The notes under the pieces were generated by a model. It saw only the letters and a program-made list of their open reading frames with translations. It did no database searches and had not been told where the DNA came from. Shown piece by piece: positions 33,166-44,808 of a DNA stretch of 64,000 bases (position 1 is the first letter of the stretch; every line of letters starts with the position of its first letter). The translations under genes were made by a program, and so were the position numbers. This DNA comes from Codonopsis lanceolata (Eukaryota > Streptophyta > Magnoliopsida > Asterales > Campanulaceae), in NCBI GenBank assembly GCA_013146195.2, contig CM028377.1, forward strand, positions 69,072,614 to 69,136,613. The letters run 5' to 3'.

Positions 33166-35251
33166 GATGATGTCGGCTAGGTACAATGTGTCATGATGGG
33201 TTGCACCTTTTCGAGACGTACATTGATGGCGGGTTTGATCGGGTGTATCGCAGCCGCCTAAATTCGAATTTCGGAAGGCTTTTGAGCGTGTGATTTGAGC
33301 GTTTTTCTCCCAATCATCCTATATAAAAGGCGGAAAAACCCTAACCCTTCTTCTTTTTACCGAATTCTTGCCTCCAAGCTTTCTTTGCAACCACCGGTGC
33401 TTACTTCAACGATTCTTGTTTTTTGGCACCAAGATCCTTGATCTGCAACCTAGATCATTTACAGATCTCTCCTTCCGGCAAACTTATTCCGATTCAACGA
33501 ACAAGTAAGCTTTCTAAACCCTTATGCTTTTTTCCTTTTTCTAGGTTTTTGTTGGAATCTTCAACATTCATGGGTTCATCTGTGAATGCTCTTTGTGTTC
33601 ATCATTTTTGGGTTGAGTGTTCGGATTTTGTTTCTAAATTAGTGATTTTTTCAAGGAGATCGAGGAAAATCTGGGAAAACACGATTTTGGTTATGGCCTT
33701 TTAATCAAGATTTCCCTCGATCTCTTGTAGGATGTCTTCTCCTCTTCGATTATTTGACGAGGGCTCTGATCATGAGCAAGAAGCATATGACTATGACCAT
33801 GGGGCTCCTAAGTCCTATGTTCTGGCTGATTCTGAAGAAACTAGCTCTGATGTCCACGTTCTTGAAGAAAAGGATACCCGGAAAACGAGTAGCCAAGCTC
33901 ACATTGGAAGGGTTGTGAATGATCTGACCATCGATCAGGATGGTGAGGAAGATGAGGCGAGCTCAAGTGGGATCCCAAGCGAGGAGGAATTGGATGGTCG
34001 CCCACGGACATGGCGGAGAAGCAGTAATGAAGACTATTATAATTTGAACTTTCTTGCTCATTGGGAGTCTATAGATTCCGTAGTGGAAATCAGGAATTGG
34101 TTCAGCTCAATTGGGATTTCCAAGCAGGATTATCGGGAGGTTCCCTATGAATCCGAGATGACTCCTGCTCAAATGAGAAATAAGACAAAATAAGTAGTCT
34201 TTTTCTACGATTTTTTTCATGTCAGGATGCGCCTACCCTTGGATCATTTTATTGTTGAGTTTTTTAGGGAGACCAATGTCGTTCCCTGCGATCTTCAGCT
34301 TACCACCATGCTGATTTTGATTGTCTTTAGTGCGACCTGTCAGCTGATCAGTTTTGAGCCATAAATGACCATGCTTCGTCACAAGTTTTTCCAGTTTACT
34401 ATAGATAAACAATCGAGCATGATCAATGGTTGCTCATAGGCGGGAGCTTTGAAGTTGTTTACCGAATTCCCCCACAAGGTTGACAAGTAGGATAAAAGGA
34501 TCGTTGTGGTGGAATCTCTGGTAGGATGACCCTTTGCCTTAACTTCTTACGAACTAAAGCCTCCCACCTATGACAAACATGCCACCTTTACTGGGGAGCA
34601 GAGATGCATGGCAATGTTGAGAGATGCATTGGGGGGTGACCAAGTAAGGTCAAAAATGGTTGATTGACCGAAAATCAATCGTCCTGGATCCCAATTTTTT
34701 TGCGTTTGGTTGGGATGTATCCTGTTTCCGTGGAGGGTGTTGAACCTTTGATTGTAATTGAACCCGAACCTAACCATCATTTTTGGGGGACTTGTCATGT
34801 ATGACAACAAGTTCCCTAGTGAATGCGTCTTGTGTGTTTGAGGGGCAGATTGCACCACCCCATTTGATTTTAATGATGTTGGTATATGATTTACTTGTTT
34901 ATTTATGGAAATAATGTATCCCGTTATTTGCTAATTCGTTCTCTTCTTTTTTTGACAGTAGTTAAGGACGTGCTAAGGCAGCGCAAAACTGCTTTTAAGG
35001 CGAAATCTGTTGCCTGCCATGCTGAGCTCATAGGTCGCGAATTGCCACCTCCTACTACCTTGCCCAAATCTTCATTCATGGAACGAAGTAAAAAATCATC
35101 CCGAGATCTTGGTTCCACTTCTAAACTAAATTCTCCTTCTCCCACACAAGCTCCGTCCACCGAGCAGGTCTCTTGGAAGCGACCAGCTGGGCCAGATTCC
35201 CGAGCATGAGACAGGGCCACCCGATCCCGGTCAAATGATGTTGCACCAAAC
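33166..35251 (+). pseudogene. antisense gag-like gene of LTR element
   Basis: Within the short LTR element, but on the strand opposite to the LTRs, lies a gene-like unit: TATA box TATATAAAAGG at 33320-33330, leader, ATG at 33732 (a 153-codon acidic frame beginning MSSPLRLFDEGSDHE) and a TAA at 34191-34193. After the stop the same frame continues with FYDFFHVRMRLPLDHFIVEFF and CDLQLTTMLI, resembling the Transposase_28 'putative gypsy-type transposon' domain, a match from memory. A second exon after an acceptor-like TTTTTTTGACAG (34948-34959) encodes DVLRQRKTAFKAKSVACHAE and a Ser/Pro-rich end (TGA-type stop about 35209). The in-frame stop and decayed middle make it a pseudogene. Antisense genes of this kind are known for Grande/Tat-type elements. 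Confidence 0.6.
33320..33330 (+). promoter_or_regulatory. TATA box of the antisense gene
   Basis: TATATAAAAGG, about 400 bp before the ATG at 33732, followed by a CCCTAACCC-rich leader usual for plant 5' UTRs. Confidence 0.55.
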
Positions 35252-35849
35252 TGATGCTACACAATTTGGTGTTGGGCCGTTTTTCACGGATTATAGGATA
35301 TCTGAGTTTATATGAAGGAATGATCCAATTAAAACCTATCAAAAGAGAGACACCTTAGAAGGAATGCAAGGCAGGGTCTCGCGAAACCCCTTAAGTGTGA
35401 AAGTAAGTTTTAAGCTTGATTGAAAGCAAAAGGACAGAGTTTCGGTGTGTAAAGTCAGCGTACCTTTCAAATGAGGCATTGTAAGATATATATAGCTCTT
35501 TGGGAGTGAAATTCAGGCTGAGAAGTTATTGTAAAGAGATCCTAGGCCTTTATGGCCATAAATACGGGTTGACCGCATAACCGACGGAGTTGTGGCTAAA
35601 ATCTCAGACTTGAGAGTTGTCAACTATTTTTGTGTTCTAGGTGAGTATCTGTGTATCTGGGCAGCCTTGCTCCCTACTCAGATAGACTTATAAACGGATT
35701 CCTGATCGGAAGGAACTCACTGAGTCGCTATGATTAATTCAGGTAATTCCGCTGGGGTAGTATAAATCCTGGTCTATGTATCCCATATGACTATCACGTG
35801 AAGGTACATGTGCTTGGCTGGTGATCAGGATTTGGGCCGAGCTTCATCA
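35252..35849 (-). repeat. 5' LTR (family L3, copy c)
   Basis: 598 bp, TGATGCTAC...TTCATCA, homologous to copy a (25088-25676). Followed by TCATA (35850-35854), which equals 32887-32891, so 32892-35849 is one insertion of 2958 bp with no gag-pol between its LTRs. Confidence 0.82.
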
Positions 35850-35854
35850 TCATA
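35850..35854. repeat. target-site duplication TCATA, right
   Basis: Second copy of the 5-bp duplication flanking the short LTR element. Confidence 0.8.
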
Positions 35855-36000
35855 ATTACAATAATACTTTAGTATAATTAATATGTTAATATGATAAAAT
35901 TAAATGTGAAGGGTAAAGTTAAAATGTATTGAGAATTGAATATATAATGTTTGAATGTGAACTTTTAATTAAAGTGAAACATTCCAGAATAGTATAATAA

Positions 36001-37218
36001 CTAGGTTATTACCAATGCGATGCAAGATTGACTTAGTGTTGTTTCTGATACTTAATTTTATAGATATAATTTGCAAGCTATTTGAATAAACCAACAACAA
36101 TAATATGTCCACATAATTAATAAATTAAAAAAAAACGTAAGATCACATTGAATCATCAAACCAAAAACTCATACGAATTTTGCGGATAGAATTTGCAAGC
36201 TATTTCGTAGTGGTTGTTTGTGGTGTTGGTGGAACACGTTTAATCAAATTGAATAAAATCTATTTTAAATTGACCGAGTTTCGGTAAAATAATAAAAATT
36301 TAAAAACTTCTACCATGAGAATTGGGGAGTCCTAATCAAATTAAACTTGCCTAAATCAAATGTGATAAAATCTATCGGGTACAAACTGATTTTGTAAACA
36401 AAAAATGGTAAATAAAAAAACTTTTATCATAAGAATTGATGAGTTTTAATCAATTGAAACACGTCTAAATCAAATGTGATAAAATATATCCGCAAATAAA
36501 AAACTTTTACCATGAAAATTTGGAGTACTAATCAAGTGAAACACGTTAAAATTAAAAGTGATAAAATCTATCTAATATTAACTGATTTTGGCAAAAAAAA
36601 TGGTAAAAAAAACTTTTACCATGTATAAAGGAGGCAACGGTTTTAAACTCTATTAGATTTTAATTTTTGGCAGGAAAAAAGAATTATATAGATATATTTA
36701 GTACCATATGCATGATTTTAATAGTTTCTGTTTTATTTGCAAAAATTGTTTATAATAAGATGATTTTCTAAATTTGTAATAAATAATTAATTTGTTTAAT
36801 TAGAATAATTTGAAAAAAACAAAAAATAAGGTATATATTCAAAATAGATCATATAGTCATGTAATTGAATGATTAAAATCTATGAGAATTGATAAAATAT
36901 ATCCACAAAAAAAATTACCATAAAAATTGGAGTTCTAATCAAGTGAAACGCTTTTAAATCAAATGTTATAAAATATATCATGTATTAACCGATTTTGGCA
37001 ACAAAAAATGGTAAAAAAACAAAAAAAAACTTTTACCATATATAAAGGAAGCATCGGTTTTAAAATCTATTCGGTTTTAATTTTTGGTAGGAAAAAAAAC
37101 TATAAACTTGTATGGAAAGTGACACGTGGAAGCACATAATTCCCTTTAAAACTTTAAGCGTAGAACAGAAAGTCGTTTTGTGGCAGCAACAACTTCTGTT
37201 TTAATAATAATTAATAGA
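36001..37218 (-). mobile_element. Helitron-like element H1
   Basis: Read on the minus strand the unit starts TCTATTAATT... (37218) and ends GGTAATAACCTAG (36001) before a T, the Helitron pattern A|TC...CTAG|T. The 3' hairpin is degraded (CTTGCATCGCATTGG). No Rep/helicase gene: non-autonomous. Confidence 0.6.
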
Positions 37219-37687
37219 TAATTAATAGATTAGTAATTAATAATTAATAAATATAGATTAGTAGAAGAACAAATAATATAGAATTGTCCCTGGATAATTT
37301 GTATAAATTAAAAATTATGAAAATAAAAAGAGATGGAAATAGAAGAGTTTTAGTCAAAGTAAACTTGTATAAATTATATATGATAAAATCTAGTTTAATT
37401 AAGCGATATTTGAAAAAAAAAACCAATATCCTAAATCATAAATCTCTATCATAAATTTGATAGTAAAACTATATCCTAAATATGTTTTATCTTATCAAAT
37501 TAGTTTTAGGATTTTATCATATCTAATTAGATTTATAATTTTTATCTTAGACTAATCGATTTTGAAAAAAGAAAAAACTTTTACCATTTCGAAAATGACA
37601 CGTGACAACACAAAATCTTTTAAAAATTTTAGCTTTTTACATAATGCTGTCACGTGGCAGCAACAACTTTTGTTTTAGTATTATTTA
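37219..37687 (-). mobile_element. Helitron 5'-end module, copy 1
   Basis: About 470 bp related to 38638-39090 and 40316-40818 (AAGCGATATTTGAAA, TGACACGTG, CACGTGGCAGCAACAAC and a TTTTAGTATTA end). It has a 5'-type end but no CTAG end of its own. It stops at the A that precedes H2a. Confidence 0.55.
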
Positions 37688-38637
37688 CTAGGTTATTACC
37701 CGTGCGATGCACGATTGACTTAGTATTATTTCTAAAACTTAATTTTATAGATATAATTTCCAAGCTATTTGAATAAACCAACAACATCAAATTTCATATA
37801 ATAAATAAATAAATAAATAAACGTGTGATCACATCGAACAATCAAATCAAAAATTCATGTGAATTTTATAGATAGAATTTGCAAGCTATTTCGTAGTGGT
37901 TGTTTGTGGTGTTGGTGGAACACGTTTAATCAAAATTGATAAAATATATTTTAAATTGACCGAATATTGGTAAAATAATAAAAATTAAAAAACTTCTACC
38001 ATGAGAATTGAGGAGTCCTAATCAAATTAAACTTGTCTAATTCAAATGTGATAAAATCTATCTGACACAAACCGATTTTGTAAGAAAAAAAAAAGGTAAA
38101 TAAAAAAAATACCATGAGAATTGAGGAGTTTTAATTAATCGAAACATGTCTAAATCAAATGTGATAAAATCAACCCGACAATAAAAAAACTTTTACTATG
38201 AAAATTTGGAGTACTAATAAATTGAAACAAATTAAAATCAAATGTGATAAAATCTATCTGGTAATAACCGATTTTGACAACAAAACTTGGTAAAAAAAAG
38301 AAAAAGGTTTTACTATGTACAACAGAAACTCGCCATGTGGTAGTAACAACTTCTGTTTTAATACTCTCTCCGTCCCTAAATAATCGTCCTAGTTGACCCG
38401 GCACACAGTTTAAGAAAAAACAATTGACTTGATTATTTATATTGGCTTAATGTGTAGTTTTTTCTTTAAAGTCCATGTGTATGTGGCTCATAATTAAAGT
38501 AGGGTGAAAAAGTAAGGGTAAGGTGGTAAAAGTGATGTTTTAAAAAGGTAAGTTTCAAATTGGACAATTATTTTGAGACTGACGAAAAAGTAAATAAGGA
38601 CGATAATTTAGGAACTAAGGGAGTAATAGTTAATAGA
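37688..38637 (-). mobile_element. Helitron-like element H2a
   Basis: The minus-strand 3' end is CGTGCATCGCACGGGTAATAACCTAG|T: a hairpin (CGTGC, ATC, GCACG) nine bases before CTAG. The 5' end is A|TCTATTAACTATTA. It is homologous to H1 and carries a Stowaway (38364-38623) close to its 5' terminus; without it the unit is about 690 bp. Confidence 0.68.
38364..38623. mobile_element. Stowaway-like MITE 2
   Basis: 260 bp between TA (38362-38363, 38624-38625). Ends CTCTCTCCGTCCCTAAATAA and the inverse of TTTAGGAACTAAGGGAG. It sits inside the Helitron terminus. Confidence 0.88.
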
Positions 38638-39090
38638 TAATTAATAGATTAGTAACTAATAATTATATATTATATATTAGTAGAAGAACAATTAACATAG
38701 AATTATTCTGTGGATAATTTGTATAAATTAAAAATTATGAAAATAAAAAGAGAAGGAAATAGTAGAGTTTTAGTAAACTTAAACTTGTATAAATTTTATA
38801 GGATAAAATCTAGTTTAATTAAGCGATATTTGAAAAAAAAAAAAAAACCAAAATCCTAAATCTCTATCATAAATTTACTCGTAAAACTATATCTTAAATT
38901 TGTTTTATCTTATCAAATTAGTTTTATGAATTTTATCATATATAATTAGATTTAGAATTTTTATCTTAAACTAATCGATTTTGAAAAAGGAAAAAACTTT
39001 TTACATTTTAAAGGTGACACGTGGTAGCATAAAATCTCTTTAAAACTTTTAGTTTTTCACAGAAAGTCACCACGTGACAGCAGCGGCTTT
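38638..39090 (-). mobile_element. Helitron 5'-end module, copy 2
   Basis: Close relative of 37219-37687; ends in CACCACGTGACAGCAGCGGC. No separate CTAG end. Confidence 0.55.
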
Positions 39091-40315
39091 TGTAAATTTT
39101 ATCTCTTTAAAATTTATCCTAAATTAACTGTAAACTAATTTATCGTAAACTAAATTAGAAGATAAAAGAGATAGAGTAATGCAGAAAAAGTAAGAGAGAA
39201 AAAAAGGTTAACTACTGATAAAATCTATTTGATAATTATAAATGTGATAAAATTTATCCTAAACTACTTGATAATGTGATAAAATCTACTTAATAACTAC
39301 AAATGTGATAAAATTTATCCTAATCTACTTGATAATATGATAAAATCTACTTGATAACTACAAATGTGATAAAATTTATCCTAACCTATTTGATAATGTG
39401 ATAAAATCTACTTGATAATTACAAATATGATAAGATTTATCCTAACATAACTCTAAACTTTTATCATATTAACTAAATTGATTAGTAGGCGTGCATTAAC
39501 TAAATTTGTGATATAAAATTTACTTGATAATTAACATTTGTAGAAACGGTAATTTCAGAAATTGCTTTTATATCACAAATTTAGTTAAGTACCCTATACT
39601 AACAGTAAGTTTCATTTGTAGTTACTTTTTGATAACTAAAAATTTGATAAAAATTACCCTATACTAATGGTAATTTTGATTAAAATATTTTTTTATCACA
39701 ATTGTAGTTATCAAAAAGTAAGATTAGAATTTTTTTTGAAAATATTTTAAAATTTAGTTATCACATTTGTAGTTATCAAAAAGTACAATTTTAAAATTTA
39801 TCACATTTTTTTAAAATTAAGATTATAATATTTTAAAAAAAATGCAAAAACGGTAATTCATAGATAGTGATACGTGGCAATACCAAATTACTTAAAAAAT
39901 TAAGCACTTAACAGAAAGCCGCCACGTGGCAGCAGCGGCTTCTATTTTAGTTATAGTTAATAGATAGATGTTTTAGTTATAGTTAATAGATTATCCAAAA
40001 CTAAATTAGAAGAGAAAAGAGTGAGGGAGAGTACGTATTAAAAAAAGAAGAGAGAAAAATGGGTACGTATAAAAAAAAAGAAGAGAGAAAATGGGTTAAC
40101 TACTTGATAATGTGATAAAATCTACATGATAACTACAAATGTGATAGAATTTATCCTAAACTAATCAATTTTGGCAAGAAAAAAAGTAATTTTCTTACAA
40201 TTCATAGAAAGTGACTTGTGGAAGTATAAAATTCCTTTAAAAATTAAGCATTTAACAGAATCCGCCAAGTGACAGCACCGATTTATGTTTTAGTTATAGT
40301 TAATAGATAGATAAT
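39091..40315 (-). repeat. GATAAAATYTA-rich repeat block with two more 5' ends
   Basis: Short repeats of TGTGATAAAATTTATCCTAA and ACTTGATAAC alternate, followed by two Helitron-type termini near 39865-39970 and 40205-40312 (GCCACGTGGCAGCAGCGGC, TTAGTTATAGTTAATAGA). Confidence 0.5.
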
Positions 40316-40818
40316 AAATAATTAATAAATATAGATTAGTAGAATAACAGATAACGTAAAATTATCCCGTGAATAATTTGTATAAATTAAACAGTATGAA
40401 AATGAAAAGAGATGAGAATTGAAGAATTTCAGTCAAATTAAACTTGTATAAATTAAATAGGATGAAATCCAGTTTAATTAAGCGATATTTGAAAAGAAAT
40501 ATAAATAGGAAGTTGACATGTCATTTTTATCCTTACATCTCTATCATAAATTTGCTCGTAAAATTATATCATAAATCTGTTTTATCTTATCAAATTAGTT
40601 TTATGATTTTTTATCTTATCTAATTAGATTTATGATTTTTATCTTAAACTAATTAGATTTAAGATTTTTATCTTAAACTAATTTATTTTGGAAAAAAGAA
40701 TTATTTTTTAGCATTTCGAAGGTGACACGTTGTAGCACATAATACATTTTAAACTTTTAGCTTTTTACAGAAAACTGTCACATGACAGCAGCAACTTCTA
40801 TTTTAGTAATAGTTAATA
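40316..40818 (-). mobile_element. Helitron 5'-end module, copy 3
   Basis: Third copy of the module; right end TTAGTAATAGTTAATAGA at 40818, after which the sequence becomes unrelated. Confidence 0.55.
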
Positions 40819-41525
40819 GAAGTCTTTGTTTGGAACGTAGAGAATATATAACCAACATCTAGGATTAGTCATAATTATAATTTTTTTAACATAATTAATA
40901 TAATATTAAATGTGAAGAACAATATTAAGATATTATGAAAACTGTAAATATAATTTTTAAAAGTAAAATTTTTAATTGATATATTTTTAAAATAATATAA
41001 TATAATTTTTAAAAATAATTATAATTATTAAAATTATAAATATAATTTTTAAAAGTAAAATTTTTAACCGACATATTTTAAAATAGTATAATAATCTCAT
41101 TTGCTAGAATTGAGGCCTAGAGGGAGTAGTCAATCTTTTTTTGAGAACAATAAAAAATGTCTACTTCCAAATCTTTTCATTCATGAAAATTATCTTTACT
41201 ATATTATATTTTCACTTTAATTGAATGGCTTCACTTGACTCGCAACTTGTATCTTTGAAAATACACACGTTGTCGTTGACCCACTTTCACATGGATAACT
41301 ATACTAAAAAAAAAATACACACTATCTCTTCGTTCTAAATAAAGAGTTTACATATTATTTTAAGATATTTTACATAAAATTCTACTTTCACTTATGTTGT
41401 GTATATTGATTGTGATTAACTATTGTTATAATTTTGATCAACTTCAATGGTAATATTATCCAGACTTTTCAAATATATTAACTCTTTTGGCGGAACAAAA
41501 GAAATATTTATGATAGAGTTAGTTA
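40819..41525. other. intergenic, AT-rich
   Basis: No gene or recognisable element seen; TA-rich strings and a stretch resembling 35860-36000 (ATTAAATGTGAAG...). Confidence 0.5.
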
Positions 41526-41782
41526 CTCCCTCAGTTCATAAATTATCGTTCTTTTTTTTTTTTTTCCGTCCGTCCCAAAATAATTATTCAATTTAAAACT
41601 TAGCTATTTAGAACATCACTTTTAACAATTTACCCTTATTTTTTCTCCATACTTTAATTATGGGCTACATACACGGCTTTAAAGGAAATTATACATCAAA
41701 CTAATATAAATAATCAAATCAATTATTTTTTCTTAATCCATGCACCGAATCAACTAGGACGATAATTTAGGAATGAAGGGAG
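41526..41782. mobile_element. Stowaway-like MITE 3
   Basis: 257 bp between TA (41524-41525, 41783-41784); ends CTCCCTCAGTTCATAAATTA and the inverse of TTTAGGAATGAAGGGAG. Similar to MITE 1 and MITE 2. Confidence 0.88.
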
Positions 41783-42579
41783 TATTTTTTAATCTATATA
41801 CTGGGTTAAATATAAAACTATTTCATCAATAGAAAGAATAATATTTCAACAAAAATTTGGATAAGACCCGCCTCATAAATAAAAGCATCTTAGAGCAACC
41901 ACAACAATAACACCCAATATCACACTCTACCTACCTCGTTTTCTGTTCCTTTTACACTTTTTCAACACTCTAAAAAATAATTCACTCCAATAATCATCCT
42001 TTATACAACCCTCTAAAAACTTCAAACCTCTCTCATCTCAACTAACAAACCTAACTACCACCATATTTTTCAATTTTTTTATCCCTACTTTTCAACACAA
42101 TTGAAATAAAATATCTATATTTAAACTACTATTCACGATAAATGAATTGCAAAAGCTTGCGATTCATTTAAAGGGCTATTGGGATAGAGGGTGAAATTAG
42201 GTGGCTGTTGTGTTGTGGGCTTCAGTTCCACTACAAAACTCAAAAAGTGGTTTTAGAGTATGAATAAAAGTCTCTATTGTGGAGGCTCTTAACAAATAAC
42301 AACGTAACAAACCCACCTCACATATAAAAAAGGAAAGAATTAAATAATTTTTTGGTTCCTGAACTATACCAATACTATGCATTTGGTTACTGTACTTTTT
42401 TTTAAATGTGTTTGGTCAATTAATTCGATTTTTTTGGTTAATTCCCCCTTCCTACCGTTACCGTTACTAAAAAAAATTAACTTTGGCTAACTTTTAATAA
42501 TGTCCAAACTATAAGGGGTTAACGTGTCAATTACAAAATTAAACACATAAACTAACGGACCCAATTACTGTAGAGGTCA

Positions 42580-43971
42580 AGGCCAACATTTGGGTTGCCA
42601 TAGTCGACTAGAATTGCATGGGTGTCGGTGATAGACTTCATCTGGGTGTGACTAGAATCGGGGACGGAGGAGGAGGCGACGGTGGGCAAGGCCTCGTAAG
42701 AGCCAAATTTCCTGGTGGTGTTGCCAACGAACTTGGAAATGGTGGCGTAAGTGACCATAAGGATGAGGGCAACGAACAAGATGTGGTGGATGAAGACGAG
42801 ATCAAGGATGTCAGCGGCCCTGAGGTTGGAGTCGTCGAGATCACACTTGGTGGAGCCCTCGACGCCGCTGACGACGTGCCGAGTGGCGGCCCTCGGGAAT
42901 GAAAGCGCGACGTGACGGAGAGGCCCTGAGGGCCCAAAGTCCCCTGGAGGCAGTAGAGAGGTGGCGAGGGCGAGGCGAAGAAGTATGGGCCGGGCGAAAG
43001 GAGGGAGAAAAAAGAGGAGAGAGTAGAGATAGGGGTGGAAACGGAGTCGCACTTGGCTTCGGGGAGGAGAGATCCGGAGGGAGGCGAGGAAGAGACGAAT
43101 ATCGGAGGAAGAAGATGGCGAGGCAAAGGGCAAAAGAAGAGATTGAAGCGGAAAGGGGAGTGGAATCGAGAGAGAGGAGGGCAATGGAGAGGATGAGAAA
43201 GAGGAAGAGGACAAATGTGGACCGGGAGGTAAGAGGTGGACGGGGTGTGCCAAGCGAGAGGGGGTCCTGAGTAGGCTCGTCAATGGATCGAATATGTATT
43301 GGATATAGATAAATCCGAATCCGATCCGAAATCCTATATCACCGATCCGATCCGATCCGATAATCCGATGGATCAAGTGTATATCAATCCATATCCGAAT
43401 TCGTTACCCGTTAACATATCCGATTAAATATCCGATCCGATCCGAAATATAAATATATGAATAAAAAACAATTAGAATATGAAAAAAAGGAAGATCAAAA
43501 GACAACATGCATTATAATTGTGTATATTATGTATATATATAATAAGAAATATGTTATTTTCGGATCGGATCGGATTCTTAACGGATCGGATATAGCTAAA
43601 TTCATATCCGATCCGTTAATAAATAAATTATCGGATTCAGATTCGGATTCGGATCGGATTCGGACCAAAATCCGATCCATTGACAGGCCTAGGTCGGAGT
43701 AGGTAGAGATTAGTGTTTGGTGGGACAGAGCAATGAGAAGGAAGAGGATGATGAGGTAGAGCTGGAGGTTGGTGATGGTGAGCCTTTGATTTTGATTTTG
43801 ATTTGAGGAAGAGAGAGAAAGGGGATGATAGGGTTTGGCAATGTAATCGCGTGGGGATTTGAGGTGGTTCCTGGTGGCGCTGATTAAGTGGTACACTCCC
43901 ATTGACACCAACCCGAACGACGCGAACATCTGGTATATCATCCCTCCTCCCATATCTAATTTTCTTTTCAA
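42580..43971 (-). pseudogene. TMEM45/DUF716-type membrane protein pseudogene
   Basis: On the minus strand the start (43971, MKRKLDMGGGMIYQMFASF then GVYHLISATRNHLKSPRDYI) and the hydrophobic LYLIILFLLIALSHQTLIST block resemble the first helices of plant TMEM45-like (DUF716) proteins. After an inserted element (43274-43689) the homology goes on in changing frames: EAKCDSVSTPISTLSSF, then VVSGVEGSTKCDLDDSNLRA, ILDLVFIHHILFVALILM and FGSYEALPTV at the C-terminus. There are no introns. At least two frameshifts and the insertion exclude a working product. Plant TMEM45-like proteins are multi-pass membrane proteins with scarcely known roles. Confidence 0.8.
43274..43689. mobile_element. MITE-like insertion inside captured gene
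   Basis: 416 bp with ends GGCTCGTCAATGGATCG and CGATCCATTGACAGGCC, i.e. inverted repeats of about 17 bp, and TA on both sides (43272-43273, 43690-43691). Inside it is full of ATCCGATCC strings. The pseudogene frame can be followed across when it is set aside. Confidence 0.7.
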
Positions 43972-44430
43972 CTCCTACTCCTCTGATTTTCTTCCCCAAA
44001 CCCAGAAGAAGAAGAAGAGGTCGTATTCGTTAGTAGTCAATGGAAAGATCAATTTATACGATAGACGGACGGCTTCGCTTCACCATCGAAAGGTCCAATC
44101 TCTACCACCATTGAATTCTTATGTGGATCGATACATTTAGCGAGATGTCTTCTTCTTTATTGTCACCAGTTACCAGATGTTGGCCCCAGTAGATTTGACC
44201 ACTACAGTAATTGAGTCAGTTATTTTGAATGTTTAATTTTTTCAATTGATACATTAATTCCTTATAATTTGGACATTATGAAAAGTTAACCAATGTTAAT
44301 TTTTTAGTAACAGTAACGGTAGGAAGGGGGAATTGACCAAACAAATTAAATTGAGGGACCAAACACATTTCAAAAAATATATAATGACCAAATGCATAAT
44401 ATTGAGATAGTTTAGGGACCAAAAAATTAT

Positions 44431-44808
44431 ATATTCCAAAAGGAAAATGAAAGTCCTTTTCATTAATCATGTTATATTTGACCCAAAATAAAGGACTATC
44501 ATACTAAAAGCCGCCCCATTTTGTGAAAAAAGATAAGGAAAAACATCCTCCACTTTCTCTCTCCTCCTCCCTCTTCTATCATTCTTCTTGTTGTCTTTTC
44601 GTGCAAGATATTTGGGCAGTTTCAGCTCTAAACCAGACCCAACCCGAGCCTACCATAGTGGTCTTCACCTTAATAATTTGTCAAGGCAAAACCTCCACCT
44701 CTCTTTGCATTCTTTTCTCCCCCACGACAGAGTAGTAATATATATATATATACACACACACATATATCTATACTTTTTAGAGAGAGAAAGTGAGAGTTCT
44801 AGCGAGAG
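44431..44808 (+). promoter_or_regulatory. promoter and 5' UTR of AIRP2-like gene
   Basis: Between the long-TIR element and the ATG are a CT-rich stretch (44545-44580), TATATATATATATACACACA (44742-44765) with TATA-box potential, and a GA-rich leader (44780-44808). The transposon end at 44430 is only about 380 bp upstream of the ATG. Confidence 0.45.

Larger units (their letters stand above)
42344..44430. mobile_element. long-TIR element carrying a captured gene (Pack-TIR)
   Basis: Arms at about 42344-42580 and 44200-44430 are inverted copies of about 230 bp (ATAATTTTTTGGTYCCTRAA, GCATTTGGT, TTGGTCAATTCCCCCTTCC, CCGTTACNGTTACTAAAAAA, CTGTAGNGGTCAA). Between them lies a TMEM45/DUF716-type pseudogene and no transposase. 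Long TIRs plus a gene fragment suggest a Pack-MULE-like element. No matching 9-bp TSD was found (AAGAATTAA versus ATATTCCAA), so the superfamily is open. Confidence 0.7.

Noticed and set aside
42618..43270. Plus-strand frames with Gly/Arg-rich composition
   Set aside because: They are antisense to the TMEM45-like pseudogene, whose minus-strand frames carry the recognisable motifs.
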